Positions 1-12,320 are shown, numbered from the stretch's first letter. The stretch: DNA of 64,000 nt from Epiperipatus broadwayi (GCA_028023455.1 JAQFVV010012400.1:12903748-12967747), one strand, 5' to 3'. The notes: a model not told the origin generated them from the sequence alone. Made by a program: numbers and translations.

Positions 1-290
1 CATTCAGCTCCTCACATTATTTAATATTTCCTTCTCTAAAGATGCATTTAGCATAAGTCAAATCTTTCACTTCAATTATTATGAATTAATTAATTAGTTA
101 TAGTTAGATTTTGTCAGAATTGAATTAACATCTCTTTTTGAGATTTTAAGGAAGCTAATTAACATAGTTTCATTTGGTCTGTAATTAATCATTTGTAAAT
201 CCAAATTCTTTTCTTAACTGATTTAATGTTTTTTTCAGTTTTATTTGTCACCAGTATCTATCAGAATGCTGCATTAAAATTCTGTTTGTG
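1..290 (-). repeat. 3' LTR of Gypsy remnant A (truncated by window edge)
   Basis: Direct-repeat partner of about 2157-2400. The two share a run beginning around 'ttaatattt' and extending to the T-rich 'gatttaatgtttt' segment, with scattered substitutions and small indels. The left end lies outside the window. Confidence 0.6.
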
Positions 291-467
291 AAAAAAATTT
301 GATTTCTGCAATGTGATAATAATTTCTCTAGCATTAAGGATAGGGTATGCACAATCACCATGCAAACAAATTTGACTATTAAATTTAGTAATGATTACTA
401 ATGATGTAGCCCAATCAGATATTTCTGTAGGTTCTAAAATAGAATTTTCAACCAATTCATTAAACAC
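261..467 (-). pseudogene. Gypsy reverse transcriptase N-terminal fragment
   Basis: A 68-codon open stretch resembles the first RT block of Ty3/Gypsy polymerases: an ELVENSILEP-type helix followed by the SDWATSLVIITK strand, which corresponds to the usual 'S.WA.P.V...K.DG' block. The frame then decays, and the catalytic YxDD region is absent before the LTR. It is a truncated remnant, not a gene. Confidence 0.7.
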
Positions 468-1389
468 TGTCTCAACTCTTTCTTTAAGAGTGAACAGGAC
501 CTTCTGTAGATTAAATATTATAGGTATTGCCTTAGGAAATAATTCTAATGGTATGTGCAGGTTTTTTTCCCTTGCTATCCATTAAATAATTTAGGAAAAT
601 TTTATCTCATTTTCTTCTCGATTTCAATCTTATTAACAAGCTTAAATTTAATGCCCAACTGTTTAAAAAATCACAACCAATTAATGGATTTATTGAAATA
701 TAAAGTACATATAAAGGCAAATGATACTTCTGTAATGGGTTAATTTCTAGTCTAATGAATGTCCATTATACTAACAGGGAGTTCTGCCTACACCTTTAAT
801 TTTAATAGCATTTACATTTAAGAGCTTAAATCAGTTTTATGATTATTAGAGGCTTTTTACATTTGGAAATTACAGAAGTCAAATTACACCCAAAGATCTA
901 CTGCTTCCACTATCAATATCCATTCATATGGACTTGCTACACAATTTTAACTTTACTCAATAGTTGACATTTCTTATACTGGCTAACTAATTGCCTTTTT
1001 ATTTAATACACCTTTAAAGCCATCACTATCTTTACCAGGTTTTCCCATTTGCTTATTACACATCATTTTGTTGTGATCTTTTTTCTTATAGAGTTTACAA
1101 TGAAACAAATAAGGAGGTTTTATTAATACTATTATTTTGTATTAAGTTTCTAAATATCTTTCTCTCAGGTTTAAATATTTTACAACATTAATTTGCACAT
1201 CATCTTTAATTTCTATCCCTGTAAATTCTCTTCATTGCTCAAACATTGTTCATCATCAACTAGTGCCATAGACAATCACTGTTCATCTCTTTTAGAAATT
1301 GCTTTAGGAGTGCTTCAACAAGAAATTATCTATAGATACAATTTTTTGGTAGATCACAAATAATAATGTCATAATATTTAATCTTTCAT

Positions 1390-1690
1390 TTCTGCCCTGA
1401 TATGGTTTCTGAAGTGAAGTCTAATGATGTCTTGGAAAGAAGTGGGCTGAGATAATTTGACAAAAATTGTTTTGCTTAGTCAAACAGATAATTCTCAGGA
1501 ATATCAGCCTCTCAGAACCTATTATCTATTTCTATTACTCCTTTGCCTGTGAAACATATCAATGATGTTATTCAAAATTTATCAACACCAATTTTATTGA
1601 TGAAGTAATACTTCTCTAGATAAGCCATTACTATCACTGATGTCAAATTGGCCAATAGCTATGTTTGAGTATGATTTTTATTCTTCAGAA
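1390..1690 (-). pseudogene. Gypsy gag remnant
   Basis: Read on the minus strand with one frameshift, this gives AIGQFDISD, then YFINKIGVDKF and CFTGKGVIEI. These line up with AISKFDVSE, YLFINKVKDDKY and YFAGKGVIEI in the gag at 40685-40410. It is the N-terminal capsid-like part of a Gypsy gag. Stops interrupt it. The match to another copy in the same window is the main support. Confidence 0.7.
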
Positions 1691-1744
1691 TAGACATAAC
1701 CTTATGAAAATTAACTTTTCGTAAAAACTAAGACTATGGCAACT

Positions 1745-2440
1745 TATATGTGATTATAATTTAATATATAATACATAACTAATACAAAAATTTATACATT
1801 ATTAATTTTGACAATATAATATATTCGAACTATACACAATTTAAACTATAATGGTTATTAGGGAATCATTCTTCTACACATGCACTATATAGATTTAAAC
1901 ACTTTGTTGCATGGTATAAAATCCGGAGGCAGATAAAAATCATAATGAAGGTTTGTGCAACTTGTTAAAATTCCCAAACTTGCCTTTCGAAAGATAGAAG
2001 CACTCTACAGCAACACACAATAACATCCAAACCATGGTGTTGCCAGTTCATGTTTATACACATAGTTTCCATGAACAAGTGTCTCTCTTGATTGAACATT
2101 AAACCTGAGTTTTATTAATTAATCATTACAATTCCTTTGTGTCTAATTGGTTGATCCATTCATTTCCTGCTGACCATATTTAATATTTTCTTATCTTTAG
2201 ATGCATCTGGCTTAAGTCAAATCTTTTATTTTCAGTTATTATAATTAATTAATTCTAGTTAGATTGTGGAAAAATTCAATTAACTTCTCTTTTTTGAGAT
2301 TTTAAAGAATCTAATTGAAGTTGTTTTATCTAGTTTGTAATTAATCTTGTAAATTCGAATTTTTTTCTTAACCGATTTAATGTTTTATTCAGACAGTCAT
2401 CATAATATCTGATTGGCTGTCAGTGTCAGATAAGTATTAT
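1745..2440 (-). repeat. LTR shared between two Gypsy remnants
   Basis: This LTR lies upstream (minus sense) of gag remnant A and downstream of an integrase remnant (3780-2750) in the same orientation. It can therefore be read as the 5' LTR of one copy and the 3' LTR of another. The outer limits are estimated from the homology with 1-265 and from where gag starts. Confidence 0.5.
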
Positions 2441-2749
2441 AATTATAATAAGTGCGAGAGGTTTTCAAGTCTTTCAATTTAATTTCACACTACAATATAT
2501 ACAACTATTTTTTTAATGTTGTATTTATATGTATTTTAACATATACAGACATGCATAACAGTTTGCAAAATAATTCTTGTTCATTTAAAATAATATTAAT
2601 TACCTTCTTTTTATTTCAATATTTCCTGCATAACCTGTTTTTGTTTCATAAAAATAAAGTTAGTTTCTTTAATAACTATTCTCTATACTAAAATGTTCGT
2701 ACTGCTTTATTATAATTATTATTCATCACTGCTATAATTCTTTTCATAT

Positions 2750-3880
2750 TTTACATTACTTCTCTTATTTCAGAAAATAGTTGGGTTTTTTTTGTACGTT
2801 ATTGTCTACTTTTTCAGTTGTCACTTTGTTTCCCTGTTTGAGCTTCTTTTTTAATTGATCCTCAAGTTGTTGTTCGTGTGGGATTTCATTTTTTGTATTT
2901 TCAATTTTTTGTTTTTCGACACTGGTTTGATCTGTAGATTGCTTTGTTTTATTTATTTTTATATCAGTTTTGTCTTGATTTTTATGACAGTTTTTATTTG
3001 GTCTTCAATAGTTATTTTAGGGTACAGTGTTAGTACAGTATTTCCTCTGCCTGCTATCAGTGAGTGTGGTTTATATCCTTTCACAGTTAAGTAATTCATA
3101 TCCAGATTTTTTCACCTATTAAAGTTCTTTCTTCTTGTTAACCTTCCTTAATTATATGATCTTCTTTGGGAATTAATACTGTTAATTCAGTTCTCAATAT
3201 TCTGCCTACCATCATTTTTCTGGAAATTCACTTGTAAATATTGGTAAATCTTCATATAAAGCTTCTTTTATTTATATGCAGTCCACTTTCTTAAATTTTT
3301 AAGTTGTTAATTGATATTATTTGTTGACAAATTTGATTCTGAATTGTAAATGGATGTATTTAATGCTTTTTTTCCTAAAATATTTTTTTTATGCTATGAA
3401 CTTCATTCCATTATCCATTATCATAATTTCTGATAGTCCAAGACATAAAGATTTCTTTTAGCTTTTCAATGCTTTCATCATAACATGTATTTTTAATGGT
3501 GCAATACTCTATCCATTTAGAGTTTGCATAAGTAAATATCAGTAATATTTTACCATTAATTGACTTTTTTTTCATAGTCTCCTGGTATCTGGCCAGGATA
3601 TATATATACTTTTTAAAAATATTTATGTGTGATTGGCAAGCTGTGTATTTTTAATGTATCTTTTTATATTTGTGTTATTTAACTGTCAGACATATCCATG
3701 AAGTAACGCTTTAGTGTGAATGATACTTGGATGTCCCTTGTGTAATATTTTTAACATTTTGTATCATTTATATACATATACAAATATACAATGGGAAATA
3801 AATTATTGAAGTAGTTTATTATCTATTGCTTAACAACAGAACAAAAATAAAATTGAAAGTTGCTATGAAATTAAGAAAAA
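2750..3880 (-). pseudogene. Gypsy integrase remnant
   Basis: With several frame changes, the minus strand shows the integrase zinc-binding region (LHKGHPSIIHTKALLHGYV, matching the usual 'H.GH.G...KALAR.YVWW') at about 3780-3700. The core follows, with ANSKWIEYCTIK then NYDNG, at 3560-3390. A basic, Lys-rich C-terminal tail runs to about 2760. Integrase inserts the cDNA of an LTR element. Many stops make this a pseudogene. Its right limit meets the 3' end of the non-LTR element at about 3890, so one probably interrupted the other. Confidence 0.7.
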
Positions 3881-4019
3881 TATAGTAATGCGATGTGATG
3901 CATTGTGACTTCTCCTTATATGGAGTCAGGAATCTCTCACCCACTATGCGCAGAGAAACCTATTAACCACTTTACCTTCCCTTTCCATTCCCCACTCTAC
4001 CTTTCTCCCATATTCTTCA

Positions 4020-4253
4020 CTATTCTGTTCCATCCCATTTCCATAACATAATCTTTGTCAACTCCATGACCTTTATATCTAAATTATCCTTATCCTTTCC
4101 CAAATACAGCATAAAAACCAATAATCCACTTTTTGTATAATCATTTTGTTTATATTTATTCTTCCAAAACTTCATTATTTGTACCCTTTCTGCTTTCAGG
4201 ACTTTATATTTAATTAACAGATGCCTAATATTTTCTATGCCTTCCTTAAACAA
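4020..4253 (-). pseudogene. C-terminal fragment of the same LINE ORF2
   Basis: A 77-codon open stretch with ENIRHLLIKYKVLKAERVQIMKFW resembles the C-terminal LINE segment around the last zinc knuckle, where a Cys is expected in place of Tyr/Lys. Its position and frame direction fit the RT upstream. The element's 3' end lies soon after, about 3890-3960. Confidence 0.5.
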
Positions 4254-5157
4254 CTTGAGACTAAATCACTCAAATTTTTGCCTTGTTGCTAAAGATCCTG
4301 TTCAAGTCTTAAACAGTAAACTACTTTCCTTTTTATTATCATAAATTAAATCGCATCTAATACTGCACTTACTTCTATATATATTTAAACTCTTTTTATT
4401 CTCCATACTAGTTCTCCAACTCTCTATTCTTTATTAACACATCTATTGTTCTATCCCATTCCTTGCCACTATAACACTCAACAATTCTCCTAACACAAGC
4501 ATCTCACTTTTTGTATAAGTATATTGATATAAATTCTTTATCCAAATCTTCTGCATACTGTACAACCTTTCTCACCATCTTGTTGCCTGCCCTTTACTCA
4601 TACCCAATTAAATACTATTTTGGATATTTTCTTATTATCCATAAACTGCAATCTACTGAATATTTTCATTTTGCTTTTCACATTTCTCATATAAAAACTT
4701 GGCCATCCCATGCATTTCTCATATAAAAACTTCATCATCCCATTTTTCCTTGAATTCCCTCCTTTGCCAGTCACACATTGGCACCTAATGCATGTCTTCC
4801 TACATCACTTTGTACTTTTTCTAAGTAATCTAACATCCCTTTACTAAAACATAATGCTACTATCACTTCCTTCCATACAATTCTATCTACATCATATTTA
4901 TTATATGAAAACACTGTTAATTTCTTTATCAATCCCTTTCTTTGCTTCATTAATCAATATTTTCTCCCATTCATCCAAGTAATTTCTCTGATTACTTATG
5001 ATGATTCACAAATAGTTATACCTATTTATCACACCTAACTTTATATCCCCCAATTAAAATTCTTTGTCTGCTCTCTCCCAGTATTAATCATCATTACTTT
5101 GTAGATTTCTTCACTAAATTTAATCCCCCATCTCTTTACCCACCCTTGCACATGTCA

Positions 5158-6146
5158 TCAGCATAACTTCCATATCTTTACTTCTTTCTGTGCATCATCT
5201 GCAAATAAAAACCCCGATAATGTATGTACTCCCTTGCCACCTATTAATAAAAACTCTAGCCCTCTTCCTAGTTTTTCTATTGCTCTCTCCATTTCTCTCA
5301 AATGCAACAAAACAAAATAGGTGACATACAGTATCTTTGCCTTAGTCCCACTCCCATTTTTAACTTTAACTGATTCTATATTCCCTAATTTATAAGTGTA
5401 ATAATTATTTTTATATAATCTCTTAATATTATCCATCAAAACTCCATCCATTCCCAAATTTACTAAATTTAATCATAACCTATTTCTATTTACTCTATTA
5501 TATGACTTCTCTATATCTATAAAAACCATATATAACTGTCTACCTGTATTTCTACTCATATCTATAAGTTGTTTAATTACAAATAAACTACCTCTTATAT
5601 GCCTATTTGATCGAAAACTTCCTTGCATTTCTTCCACTATATTATTTTCTTCCATCCATTTTGCAACCCTTCCTGCTACCATATGTGCAAAAACTTTATA
5701 TAACACTGACATTACCACTATTGGTCTATAATTGTTTAACTTTCTATGATCCTTACCCTTTCCTTTAAATAGTAGCCTTATTCTTGTATTACTCCCAACT
5801 ATCCGGAAAATTTCTCTTCTGTGCCATCTTATTAAAACATGATAATAGGTTTAATTTTGTCCTATGTGCTAAATTCATTACCATCTCTGCTGCCTGTCCA
5901 TCCAAACCTCTTACCTTTCCACTTTTCAATGTCTTCCCTGCCTCATTCAGTTCATTTTCTATAAACCTAATATTTCCATTACAATATACTTTCATGTTTG
6001 AAATCACTCTGTCCTTCACACCTAACATCTTTTCTATATCCATTACATATTTATTTAAGATTGTCTTTAATTCTTCTCTAGACCTACACTCTATTCTCTC
6101 ATCATCTAGTATATTATTTCTCTCTCCCCTACATGCCTTCTTTTAA
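5158..6146 (-). pseudogene. Non-LTR reverse transcriptase remnant
   Basis: RT blocks appear in order on the minus strand: LKSGKVRGLDGQ (block 0/1), SVLYKVFAHMVAGR (block 2), EEMQGSFRSNRH (block 3), the motif A strand MVFIDIEKSYNRV, a damaged motif B, LHLREMERAI, and the catalytic motif C FADDA. The first Asp of motif A (D in FIDIEK) and both Asp of FADD are kept, but frames are interrupted at 5790-5718 and 5470-5457 and motif B lost its QG. It is not functional. The clade is not assignable by eye. Confidence 0.75.
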
Positions 6147-6479
6147 TGTATTTTCAAAGTTTTTTATTCCTATCTCTTCCACTTTTATTAATATCCCCTA
6201 ACAATTTACTATTCAATTTCATTCTCTCTATATAATTATCTATTTTAGCCTCCTTTTAAAAAAAATATTTTTCCAATTTAACATTAACATCTTTTTCACT
6301 TTCTTCTCCACTACATTTATAAATACCTTGCTTACCATTAATTTTACAGATGCATTCCTTCTCCACATCTATATTTATATCCAAATCAGCTACCCTTTGT
6401 TTATTACTTACATCCCATCCATTCTTCTTTCAGTTAACACTACAATTCAAAACCTACCTCTCTTTATAAGTTTCCTGAA

Positions 6480-7384
6480 CTATATTCTTTATAAATCAAA
6501 CTTACTAATACTTCACTTCCTTGTTTTACTAAGTGCAATCCATCATATATTCTTTATAAATCAAACTTACTAATACTTCACTTCCTTGTTTTACTAAGTG
6601 CAATCCATCATTATTATATAACTTGCTCTTACTAATAAAATCCCACACCTCCACAAACATAACATCATTTCTCTCACACAATTTTTTCCAATTTCTCATT
6701 TATAGAACATGCCCCCTATCTAACATATACCTATTGTCAAATCTTAGTAATAATCCAATTATGCCTACTTTTCCCTTAAATCTTACTCAAAATTCCTAAT
6801 CAATTCTATGTACTCATTCATTACTCTCTCCGATGGCTCTGACAAATTGTCTCTACCATAACATACACATCTCTATTCCCTTGTTTCTTTACCTTATCTG
6901 TAACATCCCTAATTTTAGCTCCAGGCAAACATATTCTTACATAGCTGTTTGTATTTTCCCTTTCAATTATATCTCCACATTCTTTAATTGGTGAATTTCC
7001 TATCAATACTGTTTAATAGTTTACTTTTCCTAATTCATCTGCAAACATTCTCTTCCACATTCTGGACTTCCTTTTCTACTTCTTCCTTATCATTCCAATT
7101 CAATAATTCCTTTATCTGCTCATATTTCATCTTTAACAATTTTAATTTTGCTTCTACATCCTTTATCTTTTCCTCTATCTTACTCATTCTTTGGCAAACT
7201 ATATATACTTAGAAATCACTTTTCCCTCCTCTTTTATATTTACATAACCATAAATCTGTGACATCCTTCCTAATCTTAAGCATTTTAAATGATAAACCTC
7301 ATTACATATGGTACACTCTACCATAGCACACCTAATTTCTTTCTGGCCATTATATATACATTGTGGGATACAAATTGAATCCAT
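6480..7384 (-). pseudogene. LINE ORF1 remnant: PHD finger, coiled coil, SGNH hydrolase
   Basis: The PHD-like part shows C-x3-C, then CTIC-x4-H-x2-C (CTICNEVYHLKC). A heptad-rich helix follows (KIEEKIKDVEAKLKLLK). The SGNH domain begins with a GNSPIKECGDI segment in place of GDS, continues through RICLPGAKIRDVTDKVKK, and ends with the catalytic-His block NDGLHLVKQG near 6600. ORF1 proteins of this kind bind the element RNA, and the esterase role is unclear. The nucleophile block reads GNS, not GDS, and frames are broken. A 65 bp tandem duplication falls at the 3' end of this domain. Confidence 0.65.
6481..6610. repeat. 65 bp perfect tandem duplication
   Basis: The unit starting 'tatattctttataaatc' at 6481-6545 recurs at 6546-6610 with no visible mismatch. 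It duplicates the C-terminal coding part of the SGNH domain and so must postdate the element's decay. Confidence 0.9.
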
Positions 7385-7632
7385 GTTTCTTATTTTTCAA
7401 GTCCCCTACTCTATATTTAACTGTATGCTTCTCCTACTTTTCAAACCCCTTTATACAAAAGGAAACAAACTTTATTTTCTTTCAATGGTGATCAATAAAC
7501 ATGTGTTTTCCAACATTCGACCTCAAACATTGTCTTCTTTCTCAAATAAATCACTTCCTTTCTTAAATTAAAACATTCTTTAATAGCAAAATTACTAAAA
7601 GCCAACTAATCTTATGTACAACTTAGTTATAA

Positions 7633-9687
7633 AGCCTCTTTACAATAATAACCCCAGATGTTTCACAGAATTTGGTGCTTGATACATCTATATATTTTTG
7701 TGAGACAATTCATTGTATATGTAATGATGATATTAGAGCTAAACTCTCATCCATGCCTGATAGAATACATCCTGGAAACCATGGAATACCAAAATTCATG
7801 TTCAAACATCTTGAAGCCTTCACAGAACCAATAGTGAGTAGAATGATTGATCTACTTGCCTCAGGTCCCCTTACAATTGATCAACTCTATCCCATTGCGA
7901 TGGTCCCATTTCTTAAGAGTGCTATAATCCCATCGCCTCTAGAGAATCTTAGACCAATCTCGATGACTCCGTTGATTATTAAACTGATTGAAGCAATTAT
8001 CAAAGATAAAATTCAAAATCTCATTCTGCCTTTTATCTCTAGTTTTCAATTTGCAAAGAAAGGTAGTTCCACAGCTGAGGCTCTCTGCCTATTCAGGTTA
8101 ATTACGGATTATACAAGAAAAAATAAAAAGTCAAAGCCAATAGTTGTCCAACTTGATATTTCAGCTGCTTTTGACTCAGTCAGAATTCCTCAACTAATAC
8201 ATCTTCTAAGTGGCCTGAACATTCCCACAGGTATAATGAACATCATTACTAACCTTCTATTAAACAGACATATTGCAATTTCATTAAATGGCAAAATTTC
8301 AAACTCATTCACACCTTCCAAGTCGATTCCACAGGGTTCTCCTCTTAGTCCCTTACTCTTCATTGTATATATAAATCCATTCCTTAAATCTTTAGAAATG
8401 AATCTTCCTGGATTGTACATTCCTGGTATCAATAAATCCATTCAGCACATATCCTACATGGATGCTGTGGCAGTGTTCTTACCATCTAAAAAATTCATAC
8501 TGAAACTGATTCAAATTATGGACAATTTCACCATAGAGTCAGGTCTTGCGTTTAACCTTAGAAAATCTGCTGTATGGAGACTTTCTTCTGGAAAATCCAT
8601 TCCATCCCTTTTCACAGCTATGCCACAAAAATTTTTGGGCTTACCAATGAGTCTCTCTCATACAGCAATGAGGAAATTAATACAAGACACTATTATGAAT
8701 TCTGCAAGAAAAATAATTGATTCACTTTCAAAAGTTTATACATCATTATTTGCAATAGCAGCCCTACTCAACATGTTACTGTTCTCCAGAATTGCTTACA
8801 ACATGCCGTTCATTAAATTCTCATCAAAATTTATCCAGAATATAAACTCTCTTTGCTCTAGATTAATGTGGAAGGGTAAAGCTGTTGCTATTAGCTTAAG
8901 AAGAGTGCAGAGACCAACAAGACTTAATGGCTTGTCACTGCATTCACTTCAGGTTCTTTGTCTACAGAAATCAAATAACCTCATTACAAGACTTAATGGA
9001 ATTTTTCCTGATGACTCACCTTTTCTATCTATTCATCCTACAGATACTCCACCTCTAATTAATGATGGTTGGCTGACACAAGTCTTAATTGACATTGCAA
9101 AAATTCTCACACCTTTAACTCAAATAAAACCAACAAAACTTCGTTATTGGGATGCCTATCTTCTTTTTTTTTCAACAATTATCCCAGATCATAACATTCT
9201 CACCTGTACAAACTTTGCCATTATAAAGAAATATAAAAGATGTAATCTGGAGCCAAAATATTTGGACTTTCTTCTAAAGCTAAATCTCAATGCCCTTCCA
9301 ACAAGCCACTTTCTTGTGATGTATAGAGGTTTTTCATCTTTGGACCCTGTTTGCTCACTCTGCCATAGGGAGGATGATACCATATTTCACATTTTCAACA
9401 ATTGTTCCTCTCTTCAGGGCTGTAGAATATTGATTAATCAAATTTATACACCAAAACATCCAATTATCAACACACTCATAGAAGGTTTTGCTTATGGGGA
9501 TTTTGCAATTATAAGAAGTGCAACTTTCATCACTTTCTGTCTATGGTTTGTCAGATGCTTCCTAATCTTCAAGTCTGTTATACCTGATCCAACATTAATT
9601 TTTTTTACAAAAATTAAAAGATATCAAAGAAAGAGATTTGAAGTTAGCTCCTCACCTAATAGTAAATTCCACATGGAATCTTATTAA
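7633..9687 (+). pseudogene. Reverse transcriptase of a non-LTR element, catalytic motif damaged
   Basis: About 670 codons remain open. There is no ATG at the left end (the frame is open from 7633 and codon 7672 is TTG), so the true start is lost by 5' truncation. RT blocks are clear: ENLRPISM near residue 90, motif A LDISAAFDSV near 160-170, motif B PQGSPLSPLLF near 220, and motif C SYMDAV near 262. In motif C the canonical YxDD is YMDA, so the second catalytic Asp is missing. A C-terminal zinc knuckle CSLCHREDDTIFHIFNNC (C-x2-C-x8-H-x4-C) lies near residue 560, as in many LINE ORF2 proteins. The uninterrupted frame suggests fairly recent insertion. The missing Asp argues the copy, or its source, cannot polymerise. 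Confidence 0.85.
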
Positions 9688-9797
9688 TATTGGACATTAA
9701 GTAATTTAATGGTTCATAAATGTATTGCCAAATTTAATGTTATTTTATAATTTTTTCTTTTATTGTAAACATAGTTGAATAAACCTATTTTTGATAC
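7633..9797 (+). mobile_element. Non-LTR retrotransposon, 5'-truncated, RT intact in frame
   Basis: A second LINE fragment on the opposite strand to its neighbour. It consists of one long RT frame and about 110 bp of AT-rich 3' UTR containing an 'aataaa' at about 9779. No endonuclease or ORF1 lies upstream, because the first in-frame stops sit at 7624 and 7630. A foldback retroposon follows directly at about 9798. Confidence 0.75.
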
Positions 9798-10175
9798 TAA
9801 TGCAAGCCTTGGTAATCAGTGGATACAAAAAGGGTTAAAAAATTCCTAACTAGTACCTACTCATCTAATATTCCCAGACTAGTTTCTAGATTGTGGTTTT
9901 CATCAGTGAGGAGCCTTAGATATGAGAATACTGCTTCTAGGTTTTAGGATTTAATGCAACCATTCAGCAGCCACCTCACTAATCAAGGCCACAAAATAAA
10001 ATCTAGTTTGGGGATATTGGATGAATAGGTGCTAGATAGGGATTTATACACCAACCTGTTTGTATTCATTTATTACTAAGACTTGATCTGAATGGAACTA
10101 CTATATAGAATGTTTGCTATTGTATTAACAGCTTGTTATAAGCATAGCAAATGGTGATCGTGTGAAATTAAAAAA
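9798..10175. mobile_element. Foldback retroposon (FB family), old copy
   Basis: Diverged member of the hairpin family described at 16297. It contains the paired segments 'cccagactagtttct' and 'ctagtttggggatattgg' in inverted orientation, and the family tail 'aaatggtgatcgtgtga'. It abuts the LINE 3' end. I cannot see a clean target-site duplication. Confidence 0.65.
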
Positions 10176-11322
10176 AAACATTGCTTGAACTCAATATTTT
10201 AATTATATGCATTAATGAAGAACTAAAATTTTAACCTCTATTGAATTATATGAAAATGATTAATAATATGTATATGCATTTATAAACCTTCAACATTTTG
10301 TATTGACACTAGATTTTAATCATGAAAAAAATCCACAATATAAGTATAGATTAAATACCACATGAATTTTTTTCTTACATTTAGCATCTACTTTGATGAG
10401 CAGTATTCAATGCATTTATTCTCTTCCAAATTGATATAGTGTAAAGTTGAATGACTGATGATCCCTTAGTATTCACATTACTAAAGTATCTGTAAAGTAG
10501 TGGTCTTTAGAGTTTAAAATTCTTATATTGGAGATCATATTGCCATTCCTAGTTAATCCAAAATATAATATATTATTATAATAAGGATGTTTTTGATTTT
10601 TCACACTAATGATGTAATTTATTATTAGTCCAGTTTAAAAATAATATTTCAAAAATGCACAAGTTGTTTTATTTTATTATGTATTTTGATTAGTTAATCA
10701 GGCTAACCAGATATTTAACTGATCTAATTACTATAAAAAACTAACCACAACTATAAAAAGGAGGAAAATCGTTTTTTTCAATTAGTTACTGATTAATGTA
10801 TTACATGTTATTTCATTAAAGTAGGCTGTCTGGAGTGGATTACTATCTCTATGTATTTGTTCAAAGTTAATGTGAAGTGATGAATTTGAAAAATCAAATA
10901 TCAACTAAATTATTGCTCACTTAAGACAAAAATCATGTTTTGGATAACTAAGAACAAATTCAATCTGTCTCTGATGACTGGAAGCACCCAGTTCTAATCA
11001 ATGTCCTGTGTACATCTTCAATAACTTTGATTTTAAAAAAATAGTTTTTAAGTAACCAATTCACATACAAAATAACCTTTTTCCATCTCTAGAAATAATT
11101 TTTTTGTCAAAATAGTTTAAACTATGATCTTATTTAGCAATAATAAATTAATATTTGTTATTAAAATTTCCTGAAAACATAAAAAATATTTTAAAATTGA
11201 AAATAAAAAGTTACCTCAAGCAAGACATTAAATGAAAAAATATTGTAGAAAAAATATTTTGTTTCAAAGATGATATCCTGTGTCATTATTTTAGAAATTG
11301 TCTGAAACACCACCAGAATTAG
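10176..11322. other. AT-rich intergenic DNA, no gene seen
   Basis: No open frame longer than background, no RNA gene and no clear repeat. Only homopolymer and short AT runs. Confidence 0.6.
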
Positions 11323-11335
11323 AAGCTAAGAATTG

Positions 11336-11453
11336 TTAAAACAGGCAAAACTCACTATACGTATTGCCACACACAGCAAGGAATAAGTGAGTTTTGCCTG
11401 TTTTAACAACAGTTATAAGCAAGCATAAGAAATGGTGATCATGTGATGTTTAC
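11336..11453 (+). mobile_element. FB-family foldback retroposon, short copy with 13 bp TSD
   Basis: The element starts 'ttaaaacaggcaaaact' and ends with the family tail '...gtgatcatgtgatgttta'. It is flanked by a perfect 13 bp duplication, AAGCTAAGAATTG, at 11323-11335 and 11454-11466. The two arms are shortened to about 20 bp, with 'acaggcaaaactcac' pairing with 'gtgagttttgcctgt'. Variable-length TSDs of this size are typical of LINE-driven retroposition. Confidence 0.8.
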
Positions 11454-12320
11454 AAGCTAAGAATTGGCTAGTGTTTCTATATAAAACATATCTATCTCAA
11501 GAAAAATAACTGTAAATGATTATCTTTGTTCCAAATTTCTCTCTTAAGTTGTATTTGACTTTGACTGAAACATTTATATTATATAATATTTTATAATGTG
11601 CTTATTATGTATTAACAGAGAACTAAAACATATTGCAAATAGAAGGAAATCTAAGATGGGCAGATGTTAAAGTAAAGGTTATCTAAAATAGACATTTGCT
11701 TACTTAATAAACTTAACAATTAGTTTTAATAAAGATATGAAACATATTACTGGATTAGAATGTTAACTTAATATGTTTGACTTCAGATATTTTCAAAAAG
11801 GAGACATTAATATTATTTTATTACATACACAGAGCTTATTTTTTAATCCTAATTTAAAAAAAAAAAATTATATAGTTCCTTTAGTCGTTAGAAAAGAGAA
11901 ATAGGAAAAGATTCTATATTCATTTTTTTTTATAAATTTAAACTCATTAACAAAAATAGCTAGTTGTATTAAATAGACATTTTCTCTCATAAATAATAAT
12001 CTTATAAATGATAAAATAAAATATACACATTCCATTTCAGGAAAATTAAAACTCTAAAATGAAATTGGCCTTTTTGAATATTAAAAATAAAAGTTATTTA
12101 ATATTAGTGCATTAATTACTGACAAGTTTGTGCAGATTTACGTGTATATTTTGTGGAATTTGAGTAATTAACTATATAGTTTTGAAAAAATAATAATTTG
12201 TTAAATAAAAAATAATTGTAGAAGTTACTAATCTTGATAAGTTATAGAGGTTTAAGAGGTTAATTTTCCTGAGTATTGTATTGATGGAAGAATTATAAAC
12301 ATTTTGGTATATGCAATTAA

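Larger units (their letters stand above)
1..2440 (-). mobile_element. Gypsy-type LTR retrotransposon remnant A
   Basis: A decayed LTR element reads on the minus strand. A stretch at 1 to about 265 is repeated directly at about 2157-2400, which marks the two LTRs; the left one is cut by the window edge. Between them the minus strand gives, in order, gag (1690 to 1390), a zinc-knuckle remnant near 1080, a retropepsin with MDIDSGS near 925, and the start of reverse transcriptase (467 to 261). The gag matches, residue by residue, the gags of the Gypsy copies at 40 kb and 57 kb. All frames carry stops and shifts, so it is dead. RNase H and integrase are missing between RT and the left LTR. Confidence 0.75.
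3890..7570 (-). mobile_element. Non-LTR retrotransposon, PHD/coiled-coil/SGNH plus RT, decayed
   Basis: A long minus-strand LINE remnant. In element order it has a PHD-type zinc finger (7384-7199), a Lys/Glu-rich coiled coil (7212-7010), an SGNH-hydrolase (esterase) domain (7006 to about 6480), a linker, reverse transcriptase (about 6146-5158), a thumb/C-terminal region and a degenerate C-terminal 'H...' knuckle near 4230. PHD, coiled coil and esterase are the known ORF1 layout of CR1/L2-like LINEs. I see no apurinic-type endonuclease between esterase and RT. The whole element carries stops and frameshifts. Confidence 0.75.
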
